Shown here piece after piece: positions 9,401-16,258 of a stretch of 50,443 nucleotides of DNA. The position numbers and the translations under genes are program-made. Origin of the DNA: an uncultured Eubacteriales bacterium. Lineage in GTDB: Bacteria > Bacillota > Clostridia > Lachnospirales > Lachnospiraceae. The stretch is from the NCBI GenBank assembly GCA_900316715.1, contig ONEC01000003.1, positions 1 through 50,443 of the forward strand, given 5' to 3'. Below the pieces are notes generated by a model. It saw only the letters and a list, made by a program, of their open reading frames with translations. It was not told the origin of the DNA and searched no databases. Within the stretch, counting starts at the first letter, position 1. Each line of letters begins with the position of its first letter.

Positions 9401-10819
9401 CATATCTTTGAAATATATTATATCAATGAGGGAAGAGATTCAGGCGGATATGCCGGAAGTGGAATCAGCCTCGTTATAGCTAAGAAGCTTACCGAGATAA
9501 TCGGTGCTGAGATAGAAGTAGAGAGTACTCCGGGAGCCGGAACTACATTTACCATAGCGCTTAACCAGAAGACTCCTGATAACCCTGACAATCCGACTCT
9601 TGCTTCAGATAGAAATGTGGACAGAGTGTCCCGTGAAGAGGCAGAGAAGATGTGGACTCCGGATGTTAAGGCTCTTCTTGTTGATGACTCCGACCTCAGC
9701 CGTGATGTAAGCCTGGGACTTCTTTCCAGAATGGAAATGAAGTGCGACATTGCAGCCAGCGGAATATCTGCGGTAGATATGGTTATGAATAACAACTACG
9801 ATATAGTATTCATGGATATAGCTATGCCTGTAATGAGTGGTATAGATGCCATGCATGAAATAAGGGATCTTTCAGGAGAGGACTTTGACAGCCTCCCTGT
9901 TATCGGTATGTCCGAGGATGCTCTTATGAAGAACCGTGAAGAGCTGACCAGTCAGGGCTTCACTGATGTCATAGTTAAACCGTTTGATATAACAACTCTT
10001 GCATCGGTTATGCTTCGTTTCGTTGACAGTTCCAAGATCAAGTTCAGAACCAACGATGTTAAGCAGTATATGACAGAGTCACGCTACAGCGAAGGCCTGA
10101 AGCGTCTTGAGAATAACTTTGACGTAGTAAGAACCCTCGACAGGATCGGCGGTAATATCGATGTGTATAACAGAATCCTTGCTACATTCTATGAGCAGAA
10201 TAAGGATGCAGTTAACGATCTCAGAAGGAAGTTTAATACGGATTACAGAGGATTCAGATCCAGAGTTCATAATATAAGAACAGGATGCCAGAATATGGGT
10301 GCTGCCGACTGTGCAGAGATAACCCTCAGAGTTGAAAATGCCATAAACCTTGGAAACAAGAGTTATGCCCGTGATAATCTGGATATGATGCTTTCATCTC
10401 TTCAGGTGGTACTTGAATGCCTCAGCGATTATTTTGAGTTCGTTGAAGGACAGAAGGGTATGACAGATAAGGAATATGCTGAGAAGCATGTTAAGGATTC
10501 TTCTAAGAAGCATAAGTCACATGCGTCAGGGGATGTTAAGGAAAATGTTCCGGCAAAGAAGGAAGAACCGGAAGAGACGCCTGCAGAAGAAACTGCACCT
10601 CTTATGATAGATACCGCAGTTCTCAGAAATCTCAAGGATGCAGTTCTGGTTGAAGATAATGAAGCTATAGATTCCATATATATGATGCTCAGCGCAAAAA
10701 CTTATGTGACTGATGATATGGAATTCTTAGAGGTTCTTGGAAAGAATGTTCACATCAAGGATTATGATGCAATAAATGATCTTATTGAGACCTACTTTAA
10801 TCTTAAAAGTATTATTTAA
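6458..10819 (+). CDS. Hybrid sensor: beta-propeller, Y_Y_Y, degenerate HisKA, HATPase, REC, Hpt
   Basis: A 1453-aa membrane sensor. The ATG at 6458 is chosen because AGGAA at 6446-6450 is correctly spaced; the ATG at 6452 is too close. In order it has a basic N-terminus and signal helix, a long extracytoplasmic region of two-component-propeller repeats (for example GYIWVGTDGGLYRYG and GIWIGTDNGLSYYD), and a Y_Y_Y-type beta domain. A transmembrane helix near 748-770 follows, then a HisKA-like helix, a HATPase_c domain (LDNACKFT, DTGIGM, GSGISLV), a receiver with Asp1120 (FMDIAMP) and VKPFD, and an Hpt domain with His1271 (VHNIRTGCQNMG). The C-terminus has a charged linker and a helical domain. 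The HisKA motif reads ANMSNEIKIPVNAM: the phospho-accepting His is Asn815 (AAT at 8900-8902). The input ligand is unknown, perhaps a glycan by analogy with propeller hybrids. Confidence 0.9.
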   Translation: MNRRRRRLARFFNLIIPMIMACVITCLFQVTKVSADNSIPSDYRQIIYNQDNGLGSTEVNCLYQTKSGYIWVGTDGGLYRYGGKEFKIYNLWDTEKADVYFINNLFQDSKGRLWVATNNYGLFYIKGSETVHFSSEYYNGVKCVNDVCEGSDGTIYVATAYGIYTVDEESNTLIRNEHFARLNVKKVTLAGESIWGIYNGNTIFRIDNDGNFIRISSLDYTDYELTTITSDASGYIYVGTIGSDILKLTSALNVSVLHSGKDGINCIYPTGDRIYVCADNGFGFINKDETYSQIYGLIQDTYLSSMLVDYEGNFWVASSRMGLLYMGRGKFCDFNNRYNVPEKSTNCIAQFGGKKYIGTDNGLIVLDRTNKVVSSDSRIADIVNYIGGSGIKHILCDSKGNLWFSTYRRLGVVRYSSDGNIKNFDRYAGLGTNLVNCTYELSDGRIAVATEEGVAIIETDGTIQEKYGYEDGLEYTNILSLFEDENGTIMAGSDGGGLYMISKNGVETVTDNNGLSSNVVNAIKKGTDGIWIGTDNGLSYYDETFRGISNIDFSNNIYDIIIQDGNVWILGSKGLLATTEEELLSTSDLSERYFAAGDGLSRKININSHNMIDPGGNLYLCCNTGIMTFDTENVYSNSTAPKLTVSEVDVDGTIYYMDQIGGELTVPADTQRIAITFSVLSYINRDNISVTYKLNGFDNSEVTLNGNDTFQAVYTNLDGGEYTFTVSAVNGDGVATDQDITFTLIKERGFFEKTSVRIGFLVMVALLMGLVIFNLFRIRNQVEGKNKELENLAQEHETVLKSSTAKTDYLANMSNEIKIPVNAMISTAAKLLRETDSSDEDKEGLRTIVATGNDVLERVDETIQLAQLESGSVVALSEPYSLTTLICDLSDRMVNVLSEQPIKFLVDLGENIPDVLIGDFDKLKSVLEIILDNACKFTKEGSITLTVDSYKNPDKAEENGEERLMFSISDTGIGMSEERMNHIFEIYYINEGRDSGGYAGSGISLVIAKKLTEIIGAEIEVESTPGAGTTFTIALNQKTPDNPDNPTLASDRNVDRVSREEAEKMWTPDVKALLVDDSDLSRDVSLGLLSRMEMKCDIAASGISAVDMVMNNNYDIVFMDIAMPVMSGIDAMHEIRDLSGEDFDSLPVIGMSEDALMKNREELTSQGFTDVIVKPFDITTLASVMLRFVDSSKIKFRTNDVKQYMTESRYSEGLKRLENNFDVVRTLDRIGGNIDVYNRILATFYEQNKDAVNDLRRKFNTDYRGFRSRVHNIRTGCQNMGAADCAEITLRVENAINLGNKSYARDNLDMMLSSLQVVLECLSDYFEFVEGQKGMTDKEYAEKHVKDSSKKHKSHASGDVKENVPAKKEEPEETPAEETAPLMIDTAVLRNLKDAVLVEDNEAIDSIYMMLSAKTYVTDDMEFLEVLGKNVHIKDYDAINDLIETYFNLKSII

Positions 10820-10856
10820 TTATATGTGAAATAATTCTGAATAGAAGTTATTTTTC

Positions 10857-10885
10857 TTTACAAATTTAAAGTGTTTAAGTATACT
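10857..10885 (+). promoter_or_regulatory. Promoter of the pantothenate operon
   Basis: TTTACA (10857-10862), a 17-bp spacer and TATACT (10880-10885). Initiation near 10892 would begin at or inside the structured leader. Confidence 0.7.
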
Positions 10886-10886
10886 A

Positions 10887-10976
10887 CACGTGGATGGTAT
10901 TCGAATTGAAACTATACCCCTGTAACTCTTAGAGAGGTGTGTCTGGTCGATAGGCTGAAACCGCCTTCCACGCGTG
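10887..10976 (+). ncRNA. Structured leader of the pan operon (candidate pan motif RNA)
   Basis: The leader is closed by a long-range helix: CACGTGGATGG (10887-10897) pairs with CCTTCCACGCGTG (10964-10976), leaving a two-base bulge and one mismatch. Inside are smaller stems, such as GGTAT with ATACC (10896-10900 / 10914-10918) and ACCCCT with AGAGGT. It ends eight bases before the ribosome binding site of the first gene of a pantothenate synthesis operon. The pan motif, a hairpin with bulged bases found upstream of panB/C/D in Firmicutes, is the closest known RNA. I match it by position and general form, not by a covariance model. Confidence 0.5.
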
Positions 10977-10998
10977 TTATGTGAAGGAGGTTCGGCTG

Positions 10999-11844
10999 AT
11001 GAGGATTGGATTTATAGGTGCTGGAAGAGTAGGATTTACTCTTGGAAAATATATGAAAGAGCATGGAGCAGAAGTGACCGGCTATTACAGCAGGACATCC
11101 GAACATGCTGAAGAAGCAGCGCGATTTACCGATACCGAAGTTTTTGATGACCCGGACAAGCTTATCAAAGACAGCGATTACATATATCTTACTGTCAGTG
11201 ACAATGCTATCGAGCCATTATTCAGAGAGCTTGATGCAAAGTACGACCTGACAGGCAAGACATTCTGCCACACAAGTGGCGCCATGTCCTCGAAGGCGTT
11301 CGCCGATTCTAAGCATGAGGTATATGGATATTCAGTTCATCCGAATTTTGCAGTAAGTGACAAGCTTACATCATATTTGAATTTCCAGAATGCATTTATA
11401 ACAATAGAAGGTTCACATCAGCATCTTGGTGAAATTGTCGAATTCTATAGGGATATCGGACTTCACGTGGGAGTAATCAGCGCTGAGAGTAAACCTAAGT
11501 ATCACGCAGCTTCTGTATTCGCAAGTAATTTCGTATGCGGCATATACGGAACGGCCATAAGACTGCTTACAGAATGTGGCTTTTCAGATGAGAGTGCACA
11601 TATGGCACTCAAGGGACTATTCCTGGGAAATGCAACAGGCGTCGCAGAGAGAGGCCCGGTGGCGCAGCTTACAGGCCCGGCTGAAAGATGTGATACCAAA
11701 ACCATAAACAAGCATCTTGAAGTATTATCAGATCAGGATGCTGAGTTATATAAGCTTCTGACAAGCGAGACACTTACTCTTGCAAAAGAGAAAAATGTTG
11801 ATAGAGACTACTCAGAACTTGAGAGGCTACTAACGGCTGAATAG
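10999..11844 (+). CDS. panG: Ketopantoate reductase, PanG type (Rossmann-like + DUF2520)
   Basis: A 281-aa NAD(P)-binding protein. The start is the ATG at 10999, eight bases after AAGGAGG; the GTG at 10981 would put the ribosome binding site inside the gene. The N-terminus is a Rossmann fold ([19 protein letters not shown], GxGxxG at 7-12), and the C-terminal helical half matches DUF2520. Proteins of this layout include PanG, the alternative ketopantoate reductase described in Francisella with homologues in Clostridium difficile and Enterococcus. It heads an operon with panB, panC and panD and no panE is visible, so reduction of ketopantoate to pantoate is the natural role. Confidence 0.8.
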   Translation: MRIGFIGAGRVGFTLGKYMKEHGAEVTGYYSRTSEHAEEAARFTDTEVFDDPDKLIKDSDYIYLTVSDNAIEPLFRELDAKYDLTGKTFCHTSGAMSSKAFADSKHEVYGYSVHPNFAVSDKLTSYLNFQNAFITIEGSHQHLGEIVEFYRDIGLHVGVISAESKPKYHAASVFASNFVCGIYGTAIRLLTECGFSDESAHMALKGLFLGNATGVAERGPVAQLTGPAERCDTKTINKHLEVLSDQDAELYKLLTSETLTLAKEKNVDRDYSELERLLTAE

Positions 11845-11867
11845 CCGGCATTAAGGAGGACACTACT

Positions 11868-12707
11868 ATGAAAAACACAACAGTTACTTTCAGACAGATG
11901 AAGCAGAACGGTGAGAAGATATCTATGCTTACTGCGTATGATTATTCTACAGCCAAGCTTGTTGATGCAGCAGGCATTAACGGAATCCTTGTTGGAGATT
12001 CCCTTGGAAATGTAATGCTTGGTTATCCAGACACCGTATCTGTAACAATGGAGGATATGATCCATCACAGCGCTGCAGTTGCAAGAGGAGCCGAGAACTC
12101 CCTTGTTGTTACTGATATGCCATTTATGTCTTATCAGGCCAGCGTATATGATGCTGTTATAAATGCCGGAAGGCTTATGAAGGAAGGCCGTGCACAGGCT
12201 GTTAAGCTTGAGGGCGGACGTAAGGTTGCCGAGCAGATCAAGGCAATCGTTAATGCTGATATTCCTGTAATGGGACATATCGGACTTACACCACAGTCTA
12301 TAAATGCATTTGGCGGATATAAGGCTCAGGGAAGAGATATTGAGTCAGCCAAGAAGCTTGTGGATGATGCTTTAGCAGTTCAGGAAGCAGGAGCTTTCTC
12401 AGTTGTTCTTGAATGCGTTCCTGCAGAGCTTGCAACATATGTTACTGAAAAGCTTGATATCCCTACAATCGGTATCGGCGGTGGTGCCGGAACAGACGGA
12501 CAGATACTTGTATATGCTGATATGCTTGCTATGTTCAGCGATTATAAGCCTAAGTTCGTTAAGCATTTCGCAAATGTAGGTGATGTTATCAAGGCCGGCT
12601 TTGCTGCTTATGATGAAGAAGTTAAAGCTGGAACATATCCGGCTGAAGAGCATAATTATGCTATCAAGGCTGAAATCCTTGAAGAAGTTAAGAAAACTTT
12701 TGGTTAA
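11868..12707 (+). CDS. panB: 3-methyl-2-oxobutanoate hydroxymethyltransferase
   Basis: A 279-aa enzyme adding a hydroxymethyl group from methylene-tetrahydrofolate to 2-oxoisovalerate to give ketopantoate, the first committed step of pantothenate synthesis. Visible family motifs are [32 protein letters not shown] (metal-binding Asp), VKLEGG, and [18 protein letters not shown]. The length equals the usual size. The start at 11868 follows AAGGAGG. It lies 23 bp after panG and 31 bp before panC. Confidence 0.97.
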   Translation: MKNTTVTFRQMKQNGEKISMLTAYDYSTAKLVDAAGINGILVGDSLGNVMLGYPDTVSVTMEDMIHHSAAVARGAENSLVVTDMPFMSYQASVYDAVINAGRLMKEGRAQAVKLEGGRKVAEQIKAIVNADIPVMGHIGLTPQSINAFGGYKAQGRDIESAKKLVDDALAVQEAGAFSVVLECVPAELATYVTEKLDIPTIGIGGGAGTDGQILVYADMLAMFSDYKPKFVKHFANVGDVIKAGFAAYDEEVKAGTYPAEEHNYAIKAEILEEVKKTFG

Positions 12708-12738
12708 GACCTAAGAATAGATACTTGGAGGAAGAATA

Positions 12739-13593
12739 ATGAAAATTGTAAAGACAGTTGATGAGGTTAAGGCTATTGTTAAGGGCTGGAGACAGGAAGG
12801 ACTCACTGTTGGTCTTGTTCCTACTATGGGATTTCTTCATGCAGGTCATCAGTCACTTATCGCAAAGAGTGTTGAGCAGAATGACCGTACAGTAGTTTCT
12901 GTATTTGTTAATCCTATTCAGTTCGGACCAAACGAGGATCTTGAGGCATATCCAAGAGATTTAAACAGAGACGCAGAGCTTTGCGAGAAGACAGGCGCAG
13001 ACATTATATTTAATCCGGAACCGGAAGAAATGTATAAGGATGGTTTCGTATCATTTGTAGATATGAACGGACTTACAAATCATCTCTGTGGACTTTCCAG
13101 ACCGGTACATTTCAGAGGTGTTTGTACTGTATGCAACAAGCTTTTCAATATAGCTGCTCCTGACAGAGCTTACTTTGGTCAGAAGGATGCTCAGCAGCTG
13201 GCTGTTATAAAGAGAATGGTTAAGGATCTCAATATGAATCTTGAGATTGTAGGATGCCCTATCGTTCGTGAAGAGGACGGTCTTGCGATGAGCTCAAGAA
13301 ATACATATATGAATGCTGAAGAGCGTCAGGCTGCGCTTATTCTCAGCAAGTCAATCTTCATGGGCAAAAAGCTTATAGAGGATGGCGAAAGAGATGCTTC
13401 TGTAGTTAAGGCTAAGATGACAGAACTTATAAATACTGAGCCTATGGCTGAGATTGATTATGTTGAAGTTGTAAATAACCTTACTATGGACAGCATAGAT
13501 GAGATTAAGGGTGATATCCTTGTAGCTATCGCTGTTAAGATCAACAACAAGGTCAGACTCATAGATAACTTCATGATGGATGACGTACAGTAA
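12739..13593 (+). CDS. panC: Pantothenate synthetase
   Basis: A 284-aa ligase joining pantoate and beta-alanine with ATP, through a pantoyl-adenylate. The N-terminal PTMGFLHAGHQSLI holds the HxGH nucleotide motif. FVNPIQFGPNEDL, YFGQKDAQQLAVI and the AMSSRN loop are all present. Length and motif order are standard. The start follows TTGGAGGAAG. It is the third gene of the pan operon and receives pantoate from PanB/PanG and beta-alanine from PanD. Confidence 0.97.
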   Translation: MKIVKTVDEVKAIVKGWRQEGLTVGLVPTMGFLHAGHQSLIAKSVEQNDRTVVSVFVNPIQFGPNEDLEAYPRDLNRDAELCEKTGADIIFNPEPEEMYKDGFVSFVDMNGLTNHLCGLSRPVHFRGVCTVCNKLFNIAAPDRAYFGQKDAQQLAVIKRMVKDLNMNLEIVGCPIVREEDGLAMSSRNTYMNAEERQAALILSKSIFMGKKLIEDGERDASVVKAKMTELINTEPMAEIDYVEVVNNLTMDSIDEIKGDILVAIAVKINNKVRLIDNFMMDDVQ

Positions 13594-13630
13594 GAAGATT
13601 TAAGATTTGAGTTTAGAGAGGAAAAATGTG

Positions 13631-14020
13631 ATGCAGGCGTTTTACTTAAAGAGTAAGATTCATAGAGCGAGAGTTTCTGAGGCTGCGCTCAACTACGTAG
13701 GAAGCGTAACAATTGATGAGGACCTTATGGATGCATGTGGTCTTGTTGAGTACGAGAAGGTTCAGATTGCAAATGTGGACAATGGTATGAGACTTGAGAC
13801 TTATGTTATCGCAGGTGAGAGAGGATCAGGAATGATCTGTCTTAACGGTGCAGCAGCAAGATATGCAGCTGTAGGTGATAAGGTTATTATCATGAGCTAC
13901 TGCCTGATGGAGCCGGGAGAGATCGAGAAGAATCCTCCAAAGGTTGTATTTGTAGATAAGCAGAATCATATAACAAGAATATCACGTTACGAGAAGCACG
14001 GACTATTAGAAGATATGTAA
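13631..14020 (+). CDS. panD: Aspartate 1-decarboxylase proenzyme
   Basis: A 129-aa pyruvoyl-dependent decarboxylase making beta-alanine. The ATG at 13631 is chosen (AGAGAGG at 13615-13621, 9-base spacing) because it places the self-cleavage site exactly where the family has it: Tyr22-Val-Gly24-Ser25 (YVGSVTID), with Ser25 becoming the pyruvoyl group. [14 protein letters not shown] and [12 protein letters not shown] are also typical. The TTG at 13607 would add eight non-conserved residues. It lies 11 bp before coaBC. Confidence 0.95.
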   Translation: MQAFYLKSKIHRARVSEAALNYVGSVTIDEDLMDACGLVEYEKVQIANVDNGMRLETYVIAGERGSGMICLNGAAARYAAVGDKVIIMSYCLMEPGEIEKNPPKVVFVDKQNHITRISRYEKHGLLEDM

Positions 14021-14031
14021 GAGGATACAAT

Positions 14032-15231
14032 ATGCTTAAGGGGAAAAACATTTTACTGGGGATAACCGGAGGAATAGCTGCATATAAGATGGCAGACGTG
14101 GCCAGCGCGCTGACAAAGCTTGGGGCTGATGTGCATGTCGTAATGACAAAGAATGCCACAAAGCTTATAACGCCGGAGGTTTTTCAGGTTCTGACAAAGA
14201 ATAAGGTCTATACTGACGTCTTTGATGAGAATCCGGATGATCCTGTTATGGTACCGCACGTATCGCTTGGTTCAGCGGCAGATCTTATTCTTATAGCACC
14301 GGCATCAGCAGATGTTATCGGTAAGCTTGCCAACGGAATAGCAGACGACATGGTAACCACAACGGTTCTGCCGGCTACATGTCCGATATATATAGCACCT
14401 TCCATGAATGTGCATATGTTTGAAAATGCAATAGTTCAGGATAACATTGAGAAGCTGAAGAGATTCGGCTTTAAGGTTATTGATCCTGCTACAGGTTATC
14501 TTGCCTGTGGTTATGAAGGCAAGGGAAAGCTTCCTTCACCGGAACTTCTGGTGGAAACAGTATGCCTCGCCGTATCTCATGATAAGGATATGCAGGGTAT
14601 GAAGGTACTTGTAAATGCAGGACCTACCCAGGAAGCTATCGACCCTATAAGGATAATTACGAATCATTCATCCGGAAAGATGGGTTATGCCGTAGCTCGT
14701 CAGGCTGCACGCCGTGGCGCTGACGTAACTCTTGTATCCGGGCCTGTAAACATTGCTCCGCCTCTTGGAGTTAAGACCATAAATGTTACAAGTGCGGCTG
14801 ATATGTTCGAAGCCATGAATAGTGAAGCTTCTGATAAGGACATTATCGTAATGTCTGCTGCAGTGGCTGATTATACTCCGACTGTAACGGCAGAGAATAA
14901 AATAAAGAAATCAGAGGGCGGACTCTCAATAGAGATGAAGCGTACAACTGATATCTTAAAGACTCTGGGTCAGAGTAAGAAGGAAGGTCAGTTTATCTGT
15001 GGTTTCTCAATGGAAACAGAGAATCTTATAGAGAATTCACGTAAGAAGCTCGCTTCCAAGAATGCGGATATGATCTGCGCAAACAGCCTTACCCAGCCGG
15101 GAGCAGGATATCAGGTGGATACCAATATCATTACGCTTATAACAGCTGATGATATGGAAGAACTGCCTCTGCTTTCGAAAGAAGAAGCGGCTGACAGGAT
15201 ATTGGACAAAATATTAAGCCGAAAACAGTAA
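14032..15231 (+). CDS. coaBC: Bifunctional phosphopantothenoylcysteine synthetase/decarboxylase
   Basis: A 399-aa two-domain enzyme. The N-terminal CoaC flavoprotein (about 1-180) has GITGGIAAYK, the PSMNVHMFEN motif and the ACGYEGKG loop with its catalytic Cys. The C-terminal CoaB domain (about 190-399) has VLVNAGPTQEAIDPIRIITNHSSGKMG, SAAVADYTP and the CANSL segment. It converts 4-phosphopantothenate to phosphopantetheine in coenzyme A synthesis, directly after pantothenate is made by the four upstream genes. Coupling both pathways in one operon suggests shared control by the leader RNA. Confidence 0.96.
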   Translation: MLKGKNILLGITGGIAAYKMADVASALTKLGADVHVVMTKNATKLITPEVFQVLTKNKVYTDVFDENPDDPVMVPHVSLGSAADLILIAPASADVIGKLANGIADDMVTTTVLPATCPIYIAPSMNVHMFENAIVQDNIEKLKRFGFKVIDPATGYLACGYEGKGKLPSPELLVETVCLAVSHDKDMQGMKVLVNAGPTQEAIDPIRIITNHSSGKMGYAVARQAARRGADVTLVSGPVNIAPPLGVKTINVTSAADMFEAMNSEASDKDIIVMSAAVADYTPTVTAENKIKKSEGGLSIEMKRTTDILKTLGQSKKEGQFICGFSMETENLIENSRKKLASKNADMICANSLTQPGAGYQVDTNIITLITADDMEELPLLSKEEAADRILDKILSRKQ

Positions 15232-15248
15232 AATTTATTTTCATTTAT

Positions 15249-15277
15249 TTGAATTAATAGAATATTTATGCTATTAT
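15249..15277 (+). promoter_or_regulatory. Possible pyrE promoter
   Basis: TTGAAT (15249-15254), a 17-bp spacer and TATTAT (15272-15277). Its start point, near 15284, would fall inside the left arm of the terminator-like hairpin at 15281-15314, which is unusual. Confidence 0.4.
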
Positions 15278-15280
15278 AGT

Positions 15281-15321
15281 CCCTGAGTAACCGGTGCCCG
15301 ATGTTTACTCAGGGATTTTTC
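15281..15321 (+). terminator. Intrinsic terminator between coaBC and pyrE
   Basis: A perfect 10-bp stem (CCCTGAGTAA / TTACTCAGGG) with a 14-nt loop is followed by ATTTTTC. It ends the pan-coaBC operon; it could alternatively act as an attenuator for pyrE. Confidence 0.85.
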
Positions 15322-15364
15322 TTGTTGAAGCATTAATTATAACAGCCGGTTTACAGGAGGAATA

Positions 15365-16024
15365 ATGGAAGCATATAAGCAGGAATTTGTTGATTTTATG
15401 TTAGAGAGTAATGTACTCAGATTTGGTGACTTCACTTTAAAGAGTGGCAGAAAGTCTCCTTTTTTTATGAATGCCGGATTATACATAACAGGCAGTCAGC
15501 TTACACGCCTTGGTGAGTTTTATGCAAAGGCAATACATAATACATATGGTGATGATTTTGATGTAATATTCGGACCTGCATATAAGGGTATTCCGATCAG
15601 CGTTGCTACAACTATGGCTTACAGCAGACTTTTCGGTAAGGAAGTAAGATACTGCTCAAATCGTAAGGAAGCTAAGGATCATGGTGATGCAGGTATTCTT
15701 CTCGGAAGTCCTATCAAGGATGGAGACAGAATCGTGGTAGTTGAGGATGTTACAACATCAGGTAAGTCTATGGAAGAAACAATTCCAATCGTTAAGGCTC
15801 AGGGTGATGTTGAGATCGTAGGTCTTATGGTATCACTTAACAGATGTGAGCGTGGTAAGGGCGATAAGGGTGCTCTTGAGGAGATAAAGGATCTTTACGG
15901 CTTTGAGACAAATGCCATCGTATCAATGAACGAGATAATTGATTATCTTGTAGAGAAGAAGGTTATCGATGATGAGCTTCTCGGACGTCTCAATGCATAT
16001 TATGATGAGTACGGTGTTAAGTAA
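15365..16024 (+). CDS. pyrE: Orotate phosphoribosyltransferase
   Basis: A 219-aa enzyme that joins orotate and PRPP to give orotidine 5-phosphate in pyrimidine synthesis. The PRPP-binding loop is VVVEDVTTSGKS. FTLKSGRKSPFFMNAGLY and FGPAYKGIPI are conserved substrate segments, and the RKEAKDHGD catalytic loop is intact. The start follows ACAGGAGGAATA. It stands alone here, without other pyr genes, after a strong terminator hairpin. Confidence 0.96.
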   Translation: MEAYKQEFVDFMLESNVLRFGDFTLKSGRKSPFFMNAGLYITGSQLTRLGEFYAKAIHNTYGDDFDVIFGPAYKGIPISVATTMAYSRLFGKEVRYCSNRKEAKDHGDAGILLGSPIKDGDRIVVVEDVTTSGKSMEETIPIVKAQGDVEIVGLMVSLNRCERGKGDKGALEEIKDLYGFETNAIVSMNEIIDYLVEKKVIDDELLGRLNAYYDEYGVK

Positions 16025-16075
16025 GAGGGTACTCGTAACAGTTATACAGGAACATACATTAGAGGAGGCATTATA

Positions 16076-16225
16076 ATGGAAAAGGTTTACAAGGTACTTA
16101 AGAATGTTGGCGGCGGAAGTATAGCTATCGGCGTTTTATTTATCGTAGTTGGTATTACTCTCGGCGTTATAAATATTGTGAATGGAGCAGTTCTTCTTAA
16201 GAACAGAAGAAATATTTTGTTCTAG
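16076..16225 (+). CDS. Small single-pass or hairpin membrane protein (49 aa)
   Basis: A 49-codon frame from ATG 16076 to TAG 16225, preceded by an ideal GAGGAGG at 16062-16068. The product begins MEKVYKVLKNVGGGSIAIG, continues with a strongly hydrophobic stretch (VLFIVVGITLGVINIVNGAV) and ends in a basic LLKNRRNILF. It is probably one membrane helix with a positively charged C-terminal end. It lies 51 bp after pyrE and 33 bp before the LtaS-like gene, so it may be cotranscribed with either. I do not recognise a family. Confidence 0.75.
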   Translation: MEKVYKVLKNVGGGSIAIGVLFIVVGITLGVINIVNGAVLLKNRRNILF

Positions 16226-16258
16226 GTTTAAGTGCTCTCTTAAAGGTAAATATATAAG

